64,000 nucleotides of DNA from Opitutia bacterium. Its GTDB lineage: Bacteria > Verrucomicrobiota > Verrucomicrobiia > Opitutales > Opitutaceae. Both the position numbers and the translations under genes were made by a program. The stretch is from contig JACRHS010000022.1 of the NCBI GenBank assembly GCA_016217595.1, positions 124,001 through 188,000 of the forward strand, read 5' to 3'. Positions 26,689-37,010 of this stretch are shown here, piece after piece (the stretch's first letter is position 1; each line of letters begins with the position of its first letter). The notes under the pieces are model-generated. The model was not told the origin of the DNA and did no database searches. It was given only the letters and a program-made list of their open reading frames with translations.

Positions 26689-28884
26689 ATGAGTCCAATC
26701 CTGCACGCGTTTCGCTTCCTTCGCCTTGTCACTGCGTATGCGGTTCTTGCCGGTCTGGCAGGACTCCGCACGCACGCCGCCGAGCCGGCCACGCCCGCTC
26801 CTGCCGCGTCGACGCCCGCGCCCACACCTACGGTCATTCCGAATAGCGACTGCATGGACTGCCATGAGGCACCCGACAAGCCCGTCGCCGCCAAACCCGG
26901 CGCCAAACCCAAACGCGCCGTCGAGATTCTCCGCCCCGCCGCCTTCGCGAAGTCCGTCCACGGCAAACTCAAGTGCGTGGATTGCCACGTCTCGATCACC
27001 GACACGCCGCATCCCTCCAAACTGCCGCCGGCCCAGTGCGCCACCTGCCACGTCGCCGAAACGAAAGCCTACGCCACCAGCATCCACGGCGCGAGCCATG
27101 CGATGGGGGCCTCGGGCGCGGCCACCTGCGCGAGTTGCCACGGCTCGCATGAGATCGTGCCCGTGAAGCATCTCGATTCGCCGGTCTTCAAACTCAACCT
27201 GCCGCGCACCTGCGCCACCTGCCACAGCAGCAAAGGCCTCACCGACGAATACCGGATCAAGAATCCGCAGGCCGCCTCCCAGTACAACGAGAGCATCCAC
27301 GGCCGCGCCCTCCTCCAGATGGGCTTGATCGTCGCGCCCTCGTGCAACGACTGCCACGGCGTCCACGACATCAAGCGCAGCGTCGACAAGGGTTCACACA
27401 CCCACCACACGAAGATCGCTGAAACCTGCGGCCATTGCCACGTCGGCATCGAGGAAACTTATTCCAAGAGCGTACACGGCCAGTTGCTCGCCAAGGGCGA
27501 CAAACGCGGCCCGGTTTGCTCCGACTGCCACTCCGCGCACGAGATCGAGAAGCCCAAGAGCGTGCATTTCAAGTCGCTCAGTGACCAACGCTGCGGCCGC
27601 TGCCACCAGGATCGCCTCGAACACTACCGCGACACTTACCACGGCAAGGCCATGGCGCTCGGCCAGCCCAACGTCGCCGCCGATGTCGCCAGCTGTTACG
27701 ACTGCCACGGCCATCACGACGTCTTCCCGGTGCACGATCCGCGCTCGCGCCTTTCGAAGGACCGCATCGTCGGCACCTGCCAGCAGTGCCACCCCGGCGT
27801 GAATGCCAAATTCACCGAGTACCAGCCGCACGCCAATCCGCTCGACCGGAAAAACTATCCGATCCTCAACAAAGTCTTCCTCTTCATGACCGCGCTGCTC
27901 GTGGGCACGTTCGGCTTCTTCGGCCTGCACACACTCTTCTGGCTCGTGCGCTCGGTCTACCTGTACCTGCACGATTCGAAGACGTTCCGCGAAGCCAAGG
28001 TCCACGCGCAAGTCGATGACGAGTTGTACACGCGCTTCACGCCCTTCGAGCGCTTCCTGCATCTGCTCGTGGTGACGAGCTTCCTGCTGCTGACCGTCAC
28101 CGGCATGCCGCTGAAGTTCTACTATACCGACTGGGCGAAGACCATCTTCGGCATCATCGGCGGCGCTCAGGTGGCCCGCTCGCTGCATCATTTCGGCGCG
28201 ATCATCACTTTCAGCTACTTCTTCCTGCACCTGGGCAACCTCGCCCTGAATCTCTGGAAAAAGCGTGGCGCGCTCCGCCATCCGGAAACCAAGCGGATCG
28301 AACTCCGCCGCTTCTGGACCGCACTCTTCGGCCCCGACTCGATGGTGCCGTCGATCCAGGACTGGCACGACTTTGTCGCCCACCAAAAATGGTTCTTCGG
28401 CAAAGGCCCGCGTCCGCACTTCGACCGCTGGACTTATTGGGAGCGTTTCGACTACTTCGCCGTGTTCTGGGGCATCTTCGCCATCGGCGTGTCGGGCCTG
28501 ATCCTGTGGTTCCCGGCATTCTTCACCACCTTCCTGCCCGGCTGGGTGATTAACATCGCCCACGTGGTGCACTCCGACGAGGCCCTGCTCGCCGCGGGCT
28601 TCATCTTCACGTTCCATTTCTTCAACACCCATTTCCGCATCGAGAAATTCCCGATGGACACCGTGATCTTCTCGGGTCGCATCTCGAAGACCGAGATGTT
28701 GCACGAGCGCAAGCGCTGGTACGACCGCCTCGTCGCGTCGGGCCGGCTCCAGGATCATCTGGTACGTGACGATTGGGAAGGCCGCAAGGGCATCGCCCGC
28801 TCGTTCGGCTTCATGTTCTTCGGCCTCGGCCTGGTGCTGCTCGCGCTGATCGTCTACGCGATGGTCTCGCGCCTCTGGCACTGA
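26689..28884 (+). CDS. Multihaem cytochrome c / cytochrome b fusion protein (11 CXXCH)
   Basis: This 731-residue protein has a signal peptide (VTAYAVLAGLAGLRTHA), an Ala/Pro linker, and 11 CXXCH motifs over about 55-370. The histidine-rich spacing includes HGKLKCVDCH, ESIHG, SVHG and DTYHG, with a final CQQCHPGVNAKFTEYQPHANP. A cytochrome b domain follows (about 390-640) with FERFLHLLVVTSFLLLTVTG, LHHFGAIITFSYFFLHLGN and VVHSDEALLAAGFIFTFHF, and a last membrane helix near the C-terminus. It shares order and sequence with the divergent 24231-26492 protein (FENTSIG/WFPAFF region and EMLDEHP/EMLHERK motif), so the pair arose by duplication. Predicted to be an inner-membrane quinone-linked cytochrome with its haems in the periplasm. 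Confidence 0.85.
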   Translation: MSPILHAFRFLRLVTAYAVLAGLAGLRTHAAEPATPAPAASTPAPTPTVIPNSDCMDCHEAPDKPVAAKPGAKPKRAVEILRPAAFAKSVHGKLKCVDCHVSITDTPHPSKLPPAQCATCHVAETKAYATSIHGASHAMGASGAATCASCHGSHEIVPVKHLDSPVFKLNLPRTCATCHSSKGLTDEYRIKNPQAASQYNESIHGRALLQMGLIVAPSCNDCHGVHDIKRSVDKGSHTHHTKIAETCGHCHVGIEETYSKSVHGQLLAKGDKRGPVCSDCHSAHEIEKPKSVHFKSLSDQRCGRCHQDRLEHYRDTYHGKAMALGQPNVAADVASCYDCHGHHDVFPVHDPRSRLSKDRIVGTCQQCHPGVNAKFTEYQPHANPLDRKNYPILNKVFLFMTALLVGTFGFFGLHTLFWLVRSVYLYLHDSKTFREAKVHAQVDDELYTRFTPFERFLHLLVVTSFLLLTVTGMPLKFYYTDWAKTIFGIIGGAQVARSLHHFGAIITFSYFFLHLGNLALNLWKKRGALRHPETKRIELRRFWTALFGPDSMVPSIQDWHDFVAHQKWFFGKGPRPHFDRWTYWERFDYFAVFWGIFAIGVSGLILWFPAFFTTFLPGWVINIAHVVHSDEALLAAGFIFTFHFFNTHFRIEKFPMDTVIFSGRISKTEMLHERKRWYDRLVASGRLQDHLVRDDWEGRKGIARSFGFMFFGLGLVLLALIVYAMVSRLWH

Positions 28885-28979
28885 GCCGGATAACGCCGCG
28901 TTCGTTCCCCGCCTCCTCCGTCTGCCAACCTTCTCGCTCCTCGTTCTCCCGCACCCCGCGGGAGAACGATTGTTCGGTC

Positions 28980-31900
28980 ATGCGCCCATCAGATACCCCC
29001 TCGCGCTGCGCACGTCCCCAGCCCGGCGCTGTTCCGCAGGTGCCATCAACCCTGCGTCGACTGCTCGTGTGGCCGTTGCTTTGCGGAGTGCTGGTCTGGC
29101 CTCTTCTCGGTCAGGTGCCGCGGATCGACTCCATCGAGCCAACGCAAGGCCCCATCGCCGGCGGCACGGTCGTCACGATCAAGGGCGCAAATTTCCTCGG
29201 TGCCGAGCTCACCGTGGACAAAGCCGCGACCGCCGCGCAGGTGCTTTCCGCGACCGAGATCCGCTTCACGACGGCCGCGCACAACAACGGTATCGCGTCG
29301 CTGAAAATCGCCACCGCTGCCGGCGTCGCCTACGGCGAGTTTCTTTTCATCCCGCCGCGACTCGAGGACCTGCCTCCGGGGTACATCACCACCATCGTCG
29401 GCATCGGGCAGTTCACCGGACTCTACCGGCAGGCCACGCAAGCGATGGTCGACCCTGTGGGCCTCGCCTACGATCCGCAGGGCAACCTCTACATTGCCGA
29501 AACCAATCAGGACCGGGTCGTGCGCATTCGCCCCGATGGCGTGATCGAGCCTTTTGCCGGCTCGGGCACGGCCCAGTTCGCCGGCACCAGCCAGACCACA
29601 GGCGATGGCGGCCCCGCCATCGAAGCGTCCATCAATTTTCCGCGCGGAGTGACGACCGATGCCGCCGGCTTTGTCTATATCGTCGACCAGCAACGCCGGA
29701 TTCGCCGGATCGATACGCGGACTGGCATCATCACCACCATCGCCGGCACCGGCGTCCGGGGATTTTCTGGCGATGGCGGCCCGGCGGTGCAGGCCCGGTT
29801 AACCAATCCCACGCACATTGCCGGCGACGGACAAGGAACGCTTTATTTCATCGACCACGACGACACCACCGGCGGCGTCCGCATCCGCAAAATCACGCCC
29901 GACGGCATCATCTCCACAATTGCCGGCTCCGGCATCCAGGGTTTCGCGGGCGACGGAGGACCGGCCACGCAGGCCCGTTTCGATCTTCAATTCAGCGATC
30001 TCGGCGCCATCGCCATCGATGCCCAATCGCATGTCTACATCGCCGACACAGGCAACCGCCGCATCCGGCGCATCGACGCCCAAACCGGCATCGTCACCAC
30101 CGTGACCGGGCCCAACTCTTCCGCGGGCGGCCAGTACGCTCAAATCTACGCCATCACAGCCGACCGGCAGAACAATCTCTACTTTGCCGAATGGGGCCAT
30201 ATCTGGCGCATCACACCCACGGGCCAGGTTCTGACCATGTACGGCCGAGGGATCGGTTTCAGTGCAGACGGCACTCCCCTCCAAGACATGCTCCTGCCGC
30301 CAGGCATATCCGATCTGACCCTCGACTCCGCCGGCAATCTGCTCTTTTCGGACCGCTCTTACTTCCGGGTGCGCCGCCTCAACTTTGCCACTGGCGTGCT
30401 CGAAACCGTGGCCGGGATCGGGCCCCGGTGCATTGGCGAAACCGATCACGCCCTGGCCGCGGCCCCTTTCAAAAACGCCAATGGCGATCTGGCCTTTCTT
30501 CCCTCGGGAGAAATGCTCTTCGGCAACCAGGGTAATTTCGTGCTGCGCCGGTTGGAGACCGACGGGCGGTTCACGACAATCGCCGGCACCGGCGCCGCCC
30601 TCTGGAACGTCGCCGACGGGCGCCCCGCCACCGAGGTCTCGTTCTCCCCGCTCGCGATCAAGCCAGATGCGTCCGGCCGGATCTATCTCTCCGACATGAC
30701 CAACATCCTGCGGCTCGACCCCGACGGACTCCTGCGGCTGGTGGCCAACATTCCCTCGCAACGAGGATTCTCGGGCGATGGCGGCCCGGCCCGCCAGGCC
30801 CTGCTCTGCCAGCCATGGGACGTCGCCGTCGATGCCGACAACAATGTCTTCATCGCCGACACCAACAACAACCGCATCCGCCGGGTGGATGCGCAGACCG
30901 GCATCATCACCACCGTGGCAGGCAGCGGCCCGGTCAACGGCTTCGAGCACTATGGCATTGACGGCCAGGGCAGTTATTCCGGCGACGGCGGGCCCGCCGT
31001 GCAGGCCTGCCTCAACACCCCGCTGGGCGTCGTCGTCGACCGCACAGGGAATCTCTACATTGCCGACACCAGCAATTACCGCATCCGCAAAGTCGATCCT
31101 GCCGGCAACATCAGCACGTTCACCAACAGCTACGCCGGCGCCAGCAAGCTGGCTCTGGATCCGGCCGGCCGCCCCTATGGCATCTGTCAGAACCGGCTCT
31201 GGCGCTACCATGCGTCGGGCATGCCCACGCTTATCGCCGGCCAGTCCACCGGCGGATTCTCCGGCGACGGCGGCCCGGCCAGCCAGGCACAGCTCTACGG
31301 CGGCATCCAATCCACCGGCATCACCATCGACGCTGCAGGAAATATCTTTTTCTTCGACGGCCTGAATCGTCGCATCCGCGCCATCCGCCACGGAGCGCTC
31401 TTGGAGCCACCGGTCATTACCGCCCGAGCGGCAGCAGCCCGCATCACCGCAGGCCAGCCTGCGATTTTTGCCGTCGCGGCCACCGGTTATCCGGCGCCGA
31501 CGTTTCAGTGGAAAAAGAACGGCGCGGTCATCGCAGGCGCCACCGGCTCGACCTACACCCTTGCCTCCGCCCAAGCCGCCGATGCCGCCAATTATTCCGT
31601 CACGCTCACCAATATGATGGGCACCGCAACCAGCGCGGCTGCCGCGCTCACGGTCGTTTCCACGCCGACCGCGCCCGGTATCGCCGCCCCGCCACTCAAC
31701 CAGACCATCAACGAAGGGACCGCCGCTACATTCACGATACTCGCCAACGGCAATGCGCCGCTGAGCTACCAGTGGCAGAAAGACGGCACGGCCATCGCCG
31801 GCGCCACCGACAACGGCTTTCGCATCGCCAGCGCGCTGCCCGACGATGCGGGCACCTACAGTTGCGTTGTGACCAATGCGTCAGGCAGCGTCACCTCCGC

Positions 31901-32732
31901 GGCCGCCACGCTCGCCGTGCAATGGAGCCGTCTGATCAACCTCTCCGTGCGCTCGACAGCCGGCACCGGCAGCGAAGCGCTGATCGCCGGCTTCGTCGTC
32001 AGTGGCGAGACAGGCAAGCCACTGCTCTTGCGCGGCATCGGTCCGACCCTGGGACAATACGGCCTCGCCGGCGCGCTCGCCGATCCGGTGCTGACGTTAT
32101 ATTCCGACACCGGCACACAGCTCTCGATCAATGACGATTGGGGTGCCGCCGCCAATTTCGCCGAGATCGCCGGCACTGCCGCCCGGCTCAACACCTTTGC
32201 CCTGCCCAACGGCAGTCGCGATGCCGCGCTGCTCACCGTGCTCGGTTCCGGTGCCTACACCGCCCAAGCCAGCGGCAAAGCAAACGCCACGGGCATCGCA
32301 CTCATCGAGGCGTACGATACGGCCGGCTCGACCGGTGCCCGTCTCATCAATGTCTCGGCACGAACCCGCGTCGGCACTGGCGCGGAAGTGCTGGTCGTCG
32401 GTTTCGTGATCGCCGGCAACTCGCCTCAACCTTTGCTCCTGCGCGCCGTTGGCCCCACGCTCGCCGGCCTCGGCGTTACTGGCGTGCTCGCGGATCCGCA
32501 GCTCGCGTTATTTCGCCAGGGCACGACCGTTCCCATCCAGCAAAACGACGACTGGCGCGGCACTGCACCGCTCAAAGCGGCATTTGCCGCCACGGGTGCT
32601 TTTGACCTGCCCGATGCCAGCAAAGACGCCGCCCTGCTCGTCACCCTCGAACCCGGCAGCTATTCCGCGCAAGTTTCCGGCGTGAATAACACCACCGGCG
32701 TCGCCCTCGTCGAGGTTTACGCGGTGCCATAA
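28980..32732 (+). CDS. Secreted NHL-repeat protein with IPT, Ig-like and duplicated C-terminal domains
   Basis: The product is 1,250 residues from the ATG at 28980, which is less certain than its domains. A signal peptide (LRRLLVWPLLCGVLVWPLLG) is followed by an IPT/TIG domain (about 45-120, SIEPTQGPIAGGTVVTIKG). A long NHL-repeat beta-propeller region follows to about residue 800, with repeated VYIADTGNRRIRRIDAQTGI and IAGSGIQGFAGDGGPATQA-type units. Two Ig-like domains follow (about 810-980, each with FQWKKNGAVIAGA-like strands). Two copies of a 125-residue module end the protein (GSEALIAGFVVSG and GAEVLVVGFVIAG, each with PLLLRGIGPTL-type segments). Large propellers of this kind are probably extracellular binding or structural proteins. 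No enzyme motif was seen. Confidence 0.8.
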   Translation: MRPSDTPSRCARPQPGAVPQVPSTLRRLLVWPLLCGVLVWPLLGQVPRIDSIEPTQGPIAGGTVVTIKGANFLGAELTVDKAATAAQVLSATEIRFTTAAHNNGIASLKIATAAGVAYGEFLFIPPRLEDLPPGYITTIVGIGQFTGLYRQATQAMVDPVGLAYDPQGNLYIAETNQDRVVRIRPDGVIEPFAGSGTAQFAGTSQTTGDGGPAIEASINFPRGVTTDAAGFVYIVDQQRRIRRIDTRTGIITTIAGTGVRGFSGDGGPAVQARLTNPTHIAGDGQGTLYFIDHDDTTGGVRIRKITPDGIISTIAGSGIQGFAGDGGPATQARFDLQFSDLGAIAIDAQSHVYIADTGNRRIRRIDAQTGIVTTVTGPNSSAGGQYAQIYAITADRQNNLYFAEWGHIWRITPTGQVLTMYGRGIGFSADGTPLQDMLLPPGISDLTLDSAGNLLFSDRSYFRVRRLNFATGVLETVAGIGPRCIGETDHALAAAPFKNANGDLAFLPSGEMLFGNQGNFVLRRLETDGRFTTIAGTGAALWNVADGRPATEVSFSPLAIKPDASGRIYLSDMTNILRLDPDGLLRLVANIPSQRGFSGDGGPARQALLCQPWDVAVDADNNVFIADTNNNRIRRVDAQTGIITTVAGSGPVNGFEHYGIDGQGSYSGDGGPAVQACLNTPLGVVVDRTGNLYIADTSNYRIRKVDPAGNISTFTNSYAGASKLALDPAGRPYGICQNRLWRYHASGMPTLIAGQSTGGFSGDGGPASQAQLYGGIQSTGITIDAAGNIFFFDGLNRRIRAIRHGALLEPPVITARAAAARITAGQPAIFAVAATGYPAPTFQWKKNGAVIAGATGSTYTLASAQAADAANYSVTLTNMMGTATSAAAALTVVSTPTAPGIAAPPLNQTINEGTAATFTILANGNAPLSYQWQKDGTAIAGATDNGFRIASALPDDAGTYSCVVTNASGSVTSAAATLAVQWSRLINLSVRSTAGTGSEALIAGFVVSGETGKPLLLRGIGPTLGQYGLAGALADPVLTLYSDTGTQLSINDDWGAAANFAEIAGTAARLNTFALPNGSRDAALLTVLGSGAYTAQASGKANATGIALIEAYDTAGSTGARLINVSARTRVGTGAEVLVVGFVIAGNSPQPLLLRAVGPTLAGLGVTGVLADPQLALFRQGTTVPIQQNDDWRGTAPLKAAFAATGAFDLPDASKDAALLVTLEPGSYSAQVSGVNNTTGVALVEVYAVP

Positions 32733-32817
32733 CCCGCCCCCGCCCCAGCTCGCCTTCCATCCTTCCGACGTGCGCTTTTGCGTCGCCAGCCGCGGGAGGA
32801 GCCTTTTGCTCGCCGGC

Positions 32818-34203
32818 ATGGGACTGTTCGACCGCATCCTCGGCAAGAAAACCGCCACACCCGCCCCCGCCGCACCGGCCTCCCAGGCTGCGGCCGCCGC
32901 ACCCGCTGCACCAGCGCCCAAGGAGCCCGTGGCCCCCGCCGCCGTGTTGCCTCGCCTGGCCGCCGCCCGCGAGCGGCTCGAAGCCAAGGATCTCCCCGGC
33001 GCCGTGGCGCTCTACGAGGAAATTCTCTCCAGCGCCGGCGAACGCGCCGACGTCCTTGTGACCATCTCCGGCGATCTCGGCAGCCACGGCCACGTGCAGG
33101 AAATCGTCGAGCTCATCGCGCCGCGTTACGACGCGCAGCGCCACGGCCCGGCCACCGGCCTCAACGTCCTGCAAGCCTACCTCGCGTTGCGCAACCCCGA
33201 GGCGGCCCAACACGTGCTCGATATTCTCTTCGGCCTGAATCTCCCCGACCTCGAAGAGCGCTTGCACGGTTTCTCCAACGCCATCGCCGAGTTGATCGAA
33301 GCCCAGCGCGTCGGCGCCCTCGTCGCTCCGCCCGACGGTTCGGCGGCGGGCATCGAGATCCCGCGCGTCAATCTGGTCACCATCAGCAAACCGATCTGGT
33401 CCTACGGCCTCGAATCGCTTGCCGCCGAGATTCTCCCGCCGAAATCCAGCCGGCTCCGCCGCGTGGCGTTCGCGCAACTCGCCCTGCCGGCGGTGCCCGA
33501 CATCGCCGCCGCGATGAAACAGCCCGAGGACGAGCTCGGCCGTCTCTCACGCGCCCTGCCATGCTGGTTCGCCGAGTCGCTCTACTTTTGCCCGCACTAC
33601 GCCCCGGTTGTCGCTGTCGGCGTCATGGACGACAAGCAGGCCGGCAGCCACTACGCGCTGTTCGGCGCCGACTGGTCCACCGAGAACCTGCGCCAGCTCG
33701 TCGACACCTCGCAGGACCCGATCGATTTCGTTTTCACCGGCACGCTGACGCAGCAATCCGGCGACTACACGCTCACCCTCCGCCTCTGGGAAATTAAAAA
33801 ATTCCGCGAACGGAAACAGTTCACCGCGCGTTGGACGCCCGCCACGGCCGATGCTGAGTTGAAACAACTGCACGCCGCCGTCACCGGCTTCATGGAGTTC
33901 GCGCCGTACCCTGCGGGCCAGGGCCTCGCCTACACCGCGCCCGCCTCGCCGCGCGCATGGCTCGATGCGCTCAACGTCTCGCTGGGGCTTTTCCTCGCGG
34001 AGAAAAACATCCTGCCCGCCGCGCGCCTCGCCGCGGTGCCCGACGATCTCGCCCGCACCGCCGAGCAAGCCCCCTGCAGCGCCAGCGCCTCGCTCGCCTG
34101 GATCACTTCGCGCAGTCGCGCCGCCAAACTCGGGATCGGTCCCGTGCCGGCCGAGCCCACCCTCGCGGCCGATCCCGTGGTGGCAAAGGCTCGCGCCTTG
34201 TAG
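32818..34203 (+). CDS. Unrecognised protein with TPR-like N-terminal region
   Basis: The product is 461 residues from the ATG at 32818. GGGAGGAG is visible 17 bases upstream, which is far for a ribosome binding site. It has a short N-terminal MGLFDRILGKK, an Ala/Pro linker, and then a helical TPR-like region (about 50-170, ERLEAKDLPGAVALYEEIL and QEIVELIAPRYDAQ). The rest is mixed, with strands such as PVVAVGVMDDKQAGSHYALF and FVFTGTLTQQSGDYTLTLRL. No membrane segment was seen, so it is cytosolic. It is 53 bases before the DAHP synthase gene on the same strand and may share a transcript. I do not recognise the family. Confidence 0.6.
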   Translation: MGLFDRILGKKTATPAPAAPASQAAAAAPAAPAPKEPVAPAAVLPRLAAARERLEAKDLPGAVALYEEILSSAGERADVLVTISGDLGSHGHVQEIVELIAPRYDAQRHGPATGLNVLQAYLALRNPEAAQHVLDILFGLNLPDLEERLHGFSNAIAELIEAQRVGALVAPPDGSAAGIEIPRVNLVTISKPIWSYGLESLAAEILPPKSSRLRRVAFAQLALPAVPDIAAAMKQPEDELGRLSRALPCWFAESLYFCPHYAPVVAVGVMDDKQAGSHYALFGADWSTENLRQLVDTSQDPIDFVFTGTLTQQSGDYTLTLRLWEIKKFRERKQFTARWTPATADAELKQLHAAVTGFMEFAPYPAGQGLAYTAPASPRAWLDALNVSLGLFLAEKNILPAARLAAVPDDLARTAEQAPCSASASLAWITSRSRAAKLGIGPVPAEPTLAADPVVAKARAL

Positions 34204-34256
34204 CCCGCGCCTCCTTGCTTTCGCCGACGGAGAACCTAAGGTCGCGCCCCCCCGCC

Positions 34257-35324
34257 ATGCATCAACCGACTTCCGATCTGCGCATTCTGTCCACCAAGCC
34301 GCTGCTCGCGCCGGCCATCCTCGAAGAGGAGTTCCCCCTCGACGACGCCCGCGCCGCATTGGTGGCGCGCAGCCGGCGCGAGATCGAGGCCATCCTCACC
34401 GGCGGCGATGACCGACTGCTCGTGGTGGTCGGCCCGTGTTCGATTCACGATCCAGTCGCGGCCGTCGAATACGCCGAGCGCTTGCGCTCCATCGTGCCGC
34501 AATACGCCTCCGACTTGCTGCTGGTGATGCGCGTTTATTTCGAGAAGCCGCGCACCGTTGTCGGCTGGAAGGGCCTGATCAACGATCCGTTTCTCGACGG
34601 CAGTTACCAGATCAACAAGGGGCTCCGCGTCGCGCGCAAGCTCATGATCGATGTCACCGGACTGGGCCTGCCGGTCGCGACCGAGTTTCTCGACACCACG
34701 CTCGGGCAATACTACGCCGACCTCGTCTCATGGGCCGCCATCGGCGCGCGCACCGTCGAAAGCCAGGTGCACCGCGAACTCGCGTCCGGGTTGTCCATGC
34801 CGGTCGGTTTTAAGAACCGGACCGACGGCGATGTGCAGGTGGCCGTCGACGCGATCCACTCGGCGCGGCATCCGCACTGGTTCCCCTCGCTCACCGCCGA
34901 GGGCGCGCCCGCCGTGCTCGGCACCGCGGGCAACGACAAGGCGCACCTCGTGCTGCGCGGCGGCGCCAAGGGTCCGAATTATTCCGCCGAGCACATCCGT
35001 GCCGCCGTGGCGTTGCTCCAGCGCACGCACCTGCCGCCGCACCTGATGGTCGACTGCAGCCATGGCAACAGCGGCAAGGACGCCAACCGCCAGCCGGCGG
35101 TCGCCGCCGAGCTCGCCGCCCAGATCGCCGCCGGCGAACGCGCCGTTTGCGCCGTGATGCTCGAAAGTAATTTGCTCGGCGGCACACAAGATTACCAGGC
35201 GCGCCCCTTTATTTATGGCTGCAGCATCACCGACGCCTGCCTCTCGTGGGAGCATACCACGCCGGTGCTTACCCAGCTGGCCGAAGCCGTCCGCTCCCGG
35301 CGAAACCGCGTTTTTCAGAACTAA
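34257..35324 (+). CDS. aroG: 3-deoxy-7-phosphoheptulonate (DAHP) synthase, AroG type
   Basis: This 355-residue protein is close to the 350 residues of E. coli AroG. It condenses phosphoenolpyruvate and erythrose 4-phosphate to DAHP, the first step of aromatic amino acid synthesis. Motifs in order: LVVVGPCSIHDP, FEKPRTVVGWKGLINDP, GARTVESQVHRELASGLSMP, VGFKNRTDGD, LRGGAKGPNY and DCSHGNSGKD, which include the metal ligands and substrate-binding residues of class I-alpha enzymes. Feedback type cannot be called with certainty. AroG, AroF and AroH are alike, so the symbol is a family label. No leader peptide or attenuator was seen upstream. Confidence 0.93.
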   Translation: MHQPTSDLRILSTKPLLAPAILEEEFPLDDARAALVARSRREIEAILTGGDDRLLVVVGPCSIHDPVAAVEYAERLRSIVPQYASDLLLVMRVYFEKPRTVVGWKGLINDPFLDGSYQINKGLRVARKLMIDVTGLGLPVATEFLDTTLGQYYADLVSWAAIGARTVESQVHRELASGLSMPVGFKNRTDGDVQVAVDAIHSARHPHWFPSLTAEGAPAVLGTAGNDKAHLVLRGGAKGPNYSAEHIRAAVALLQRTHLPPHLMVDCSHGNSGKDANRQPAVAAELAAQIAAGERAVCAVMLESNLLGGTQDYQARPFIYGCSITDACLSWEHTTPVLTQLAEAVRSRRNRVFQN

Positions 35325-35402
35325 CCCCGCCTCCCGGAGATATTTGCCCAACTGCAAGCAATCATTCGTCAGTGCCATCTTGTTCTTGGCATAACTGAAT
35401 AG

Positions 35403-36866
<1,464 letters not shown>

Positions 36867-36892
36867 TCTCCTCGTCACCGTTTGTCTTTGCG

Positions 36893-36923
36893 CCGCGCCG
36901 GGTTTTCCCGGCGCGGTTTTTTT
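36893..36923 (+). terminator. Rho-independent terminator of gdhA
   Basis: CCGCGCCGGG pairs perfectly with CCCGGCGCGG around TTTT and runs into seven Ts. It starts 27 bases after the gdhA stop, so gdhA is probably the last gene of its transcript. Confidence 0.95.
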
Positions 36924-37010
36924 GTGGCCCGTCACGCCGGCACCGGTTGCACTGCTGGCGCCGGCCGGAGCCCGCCGCCCACCGCCCGGCCTGCTTCTCC
37001 CCTCCCCGCC

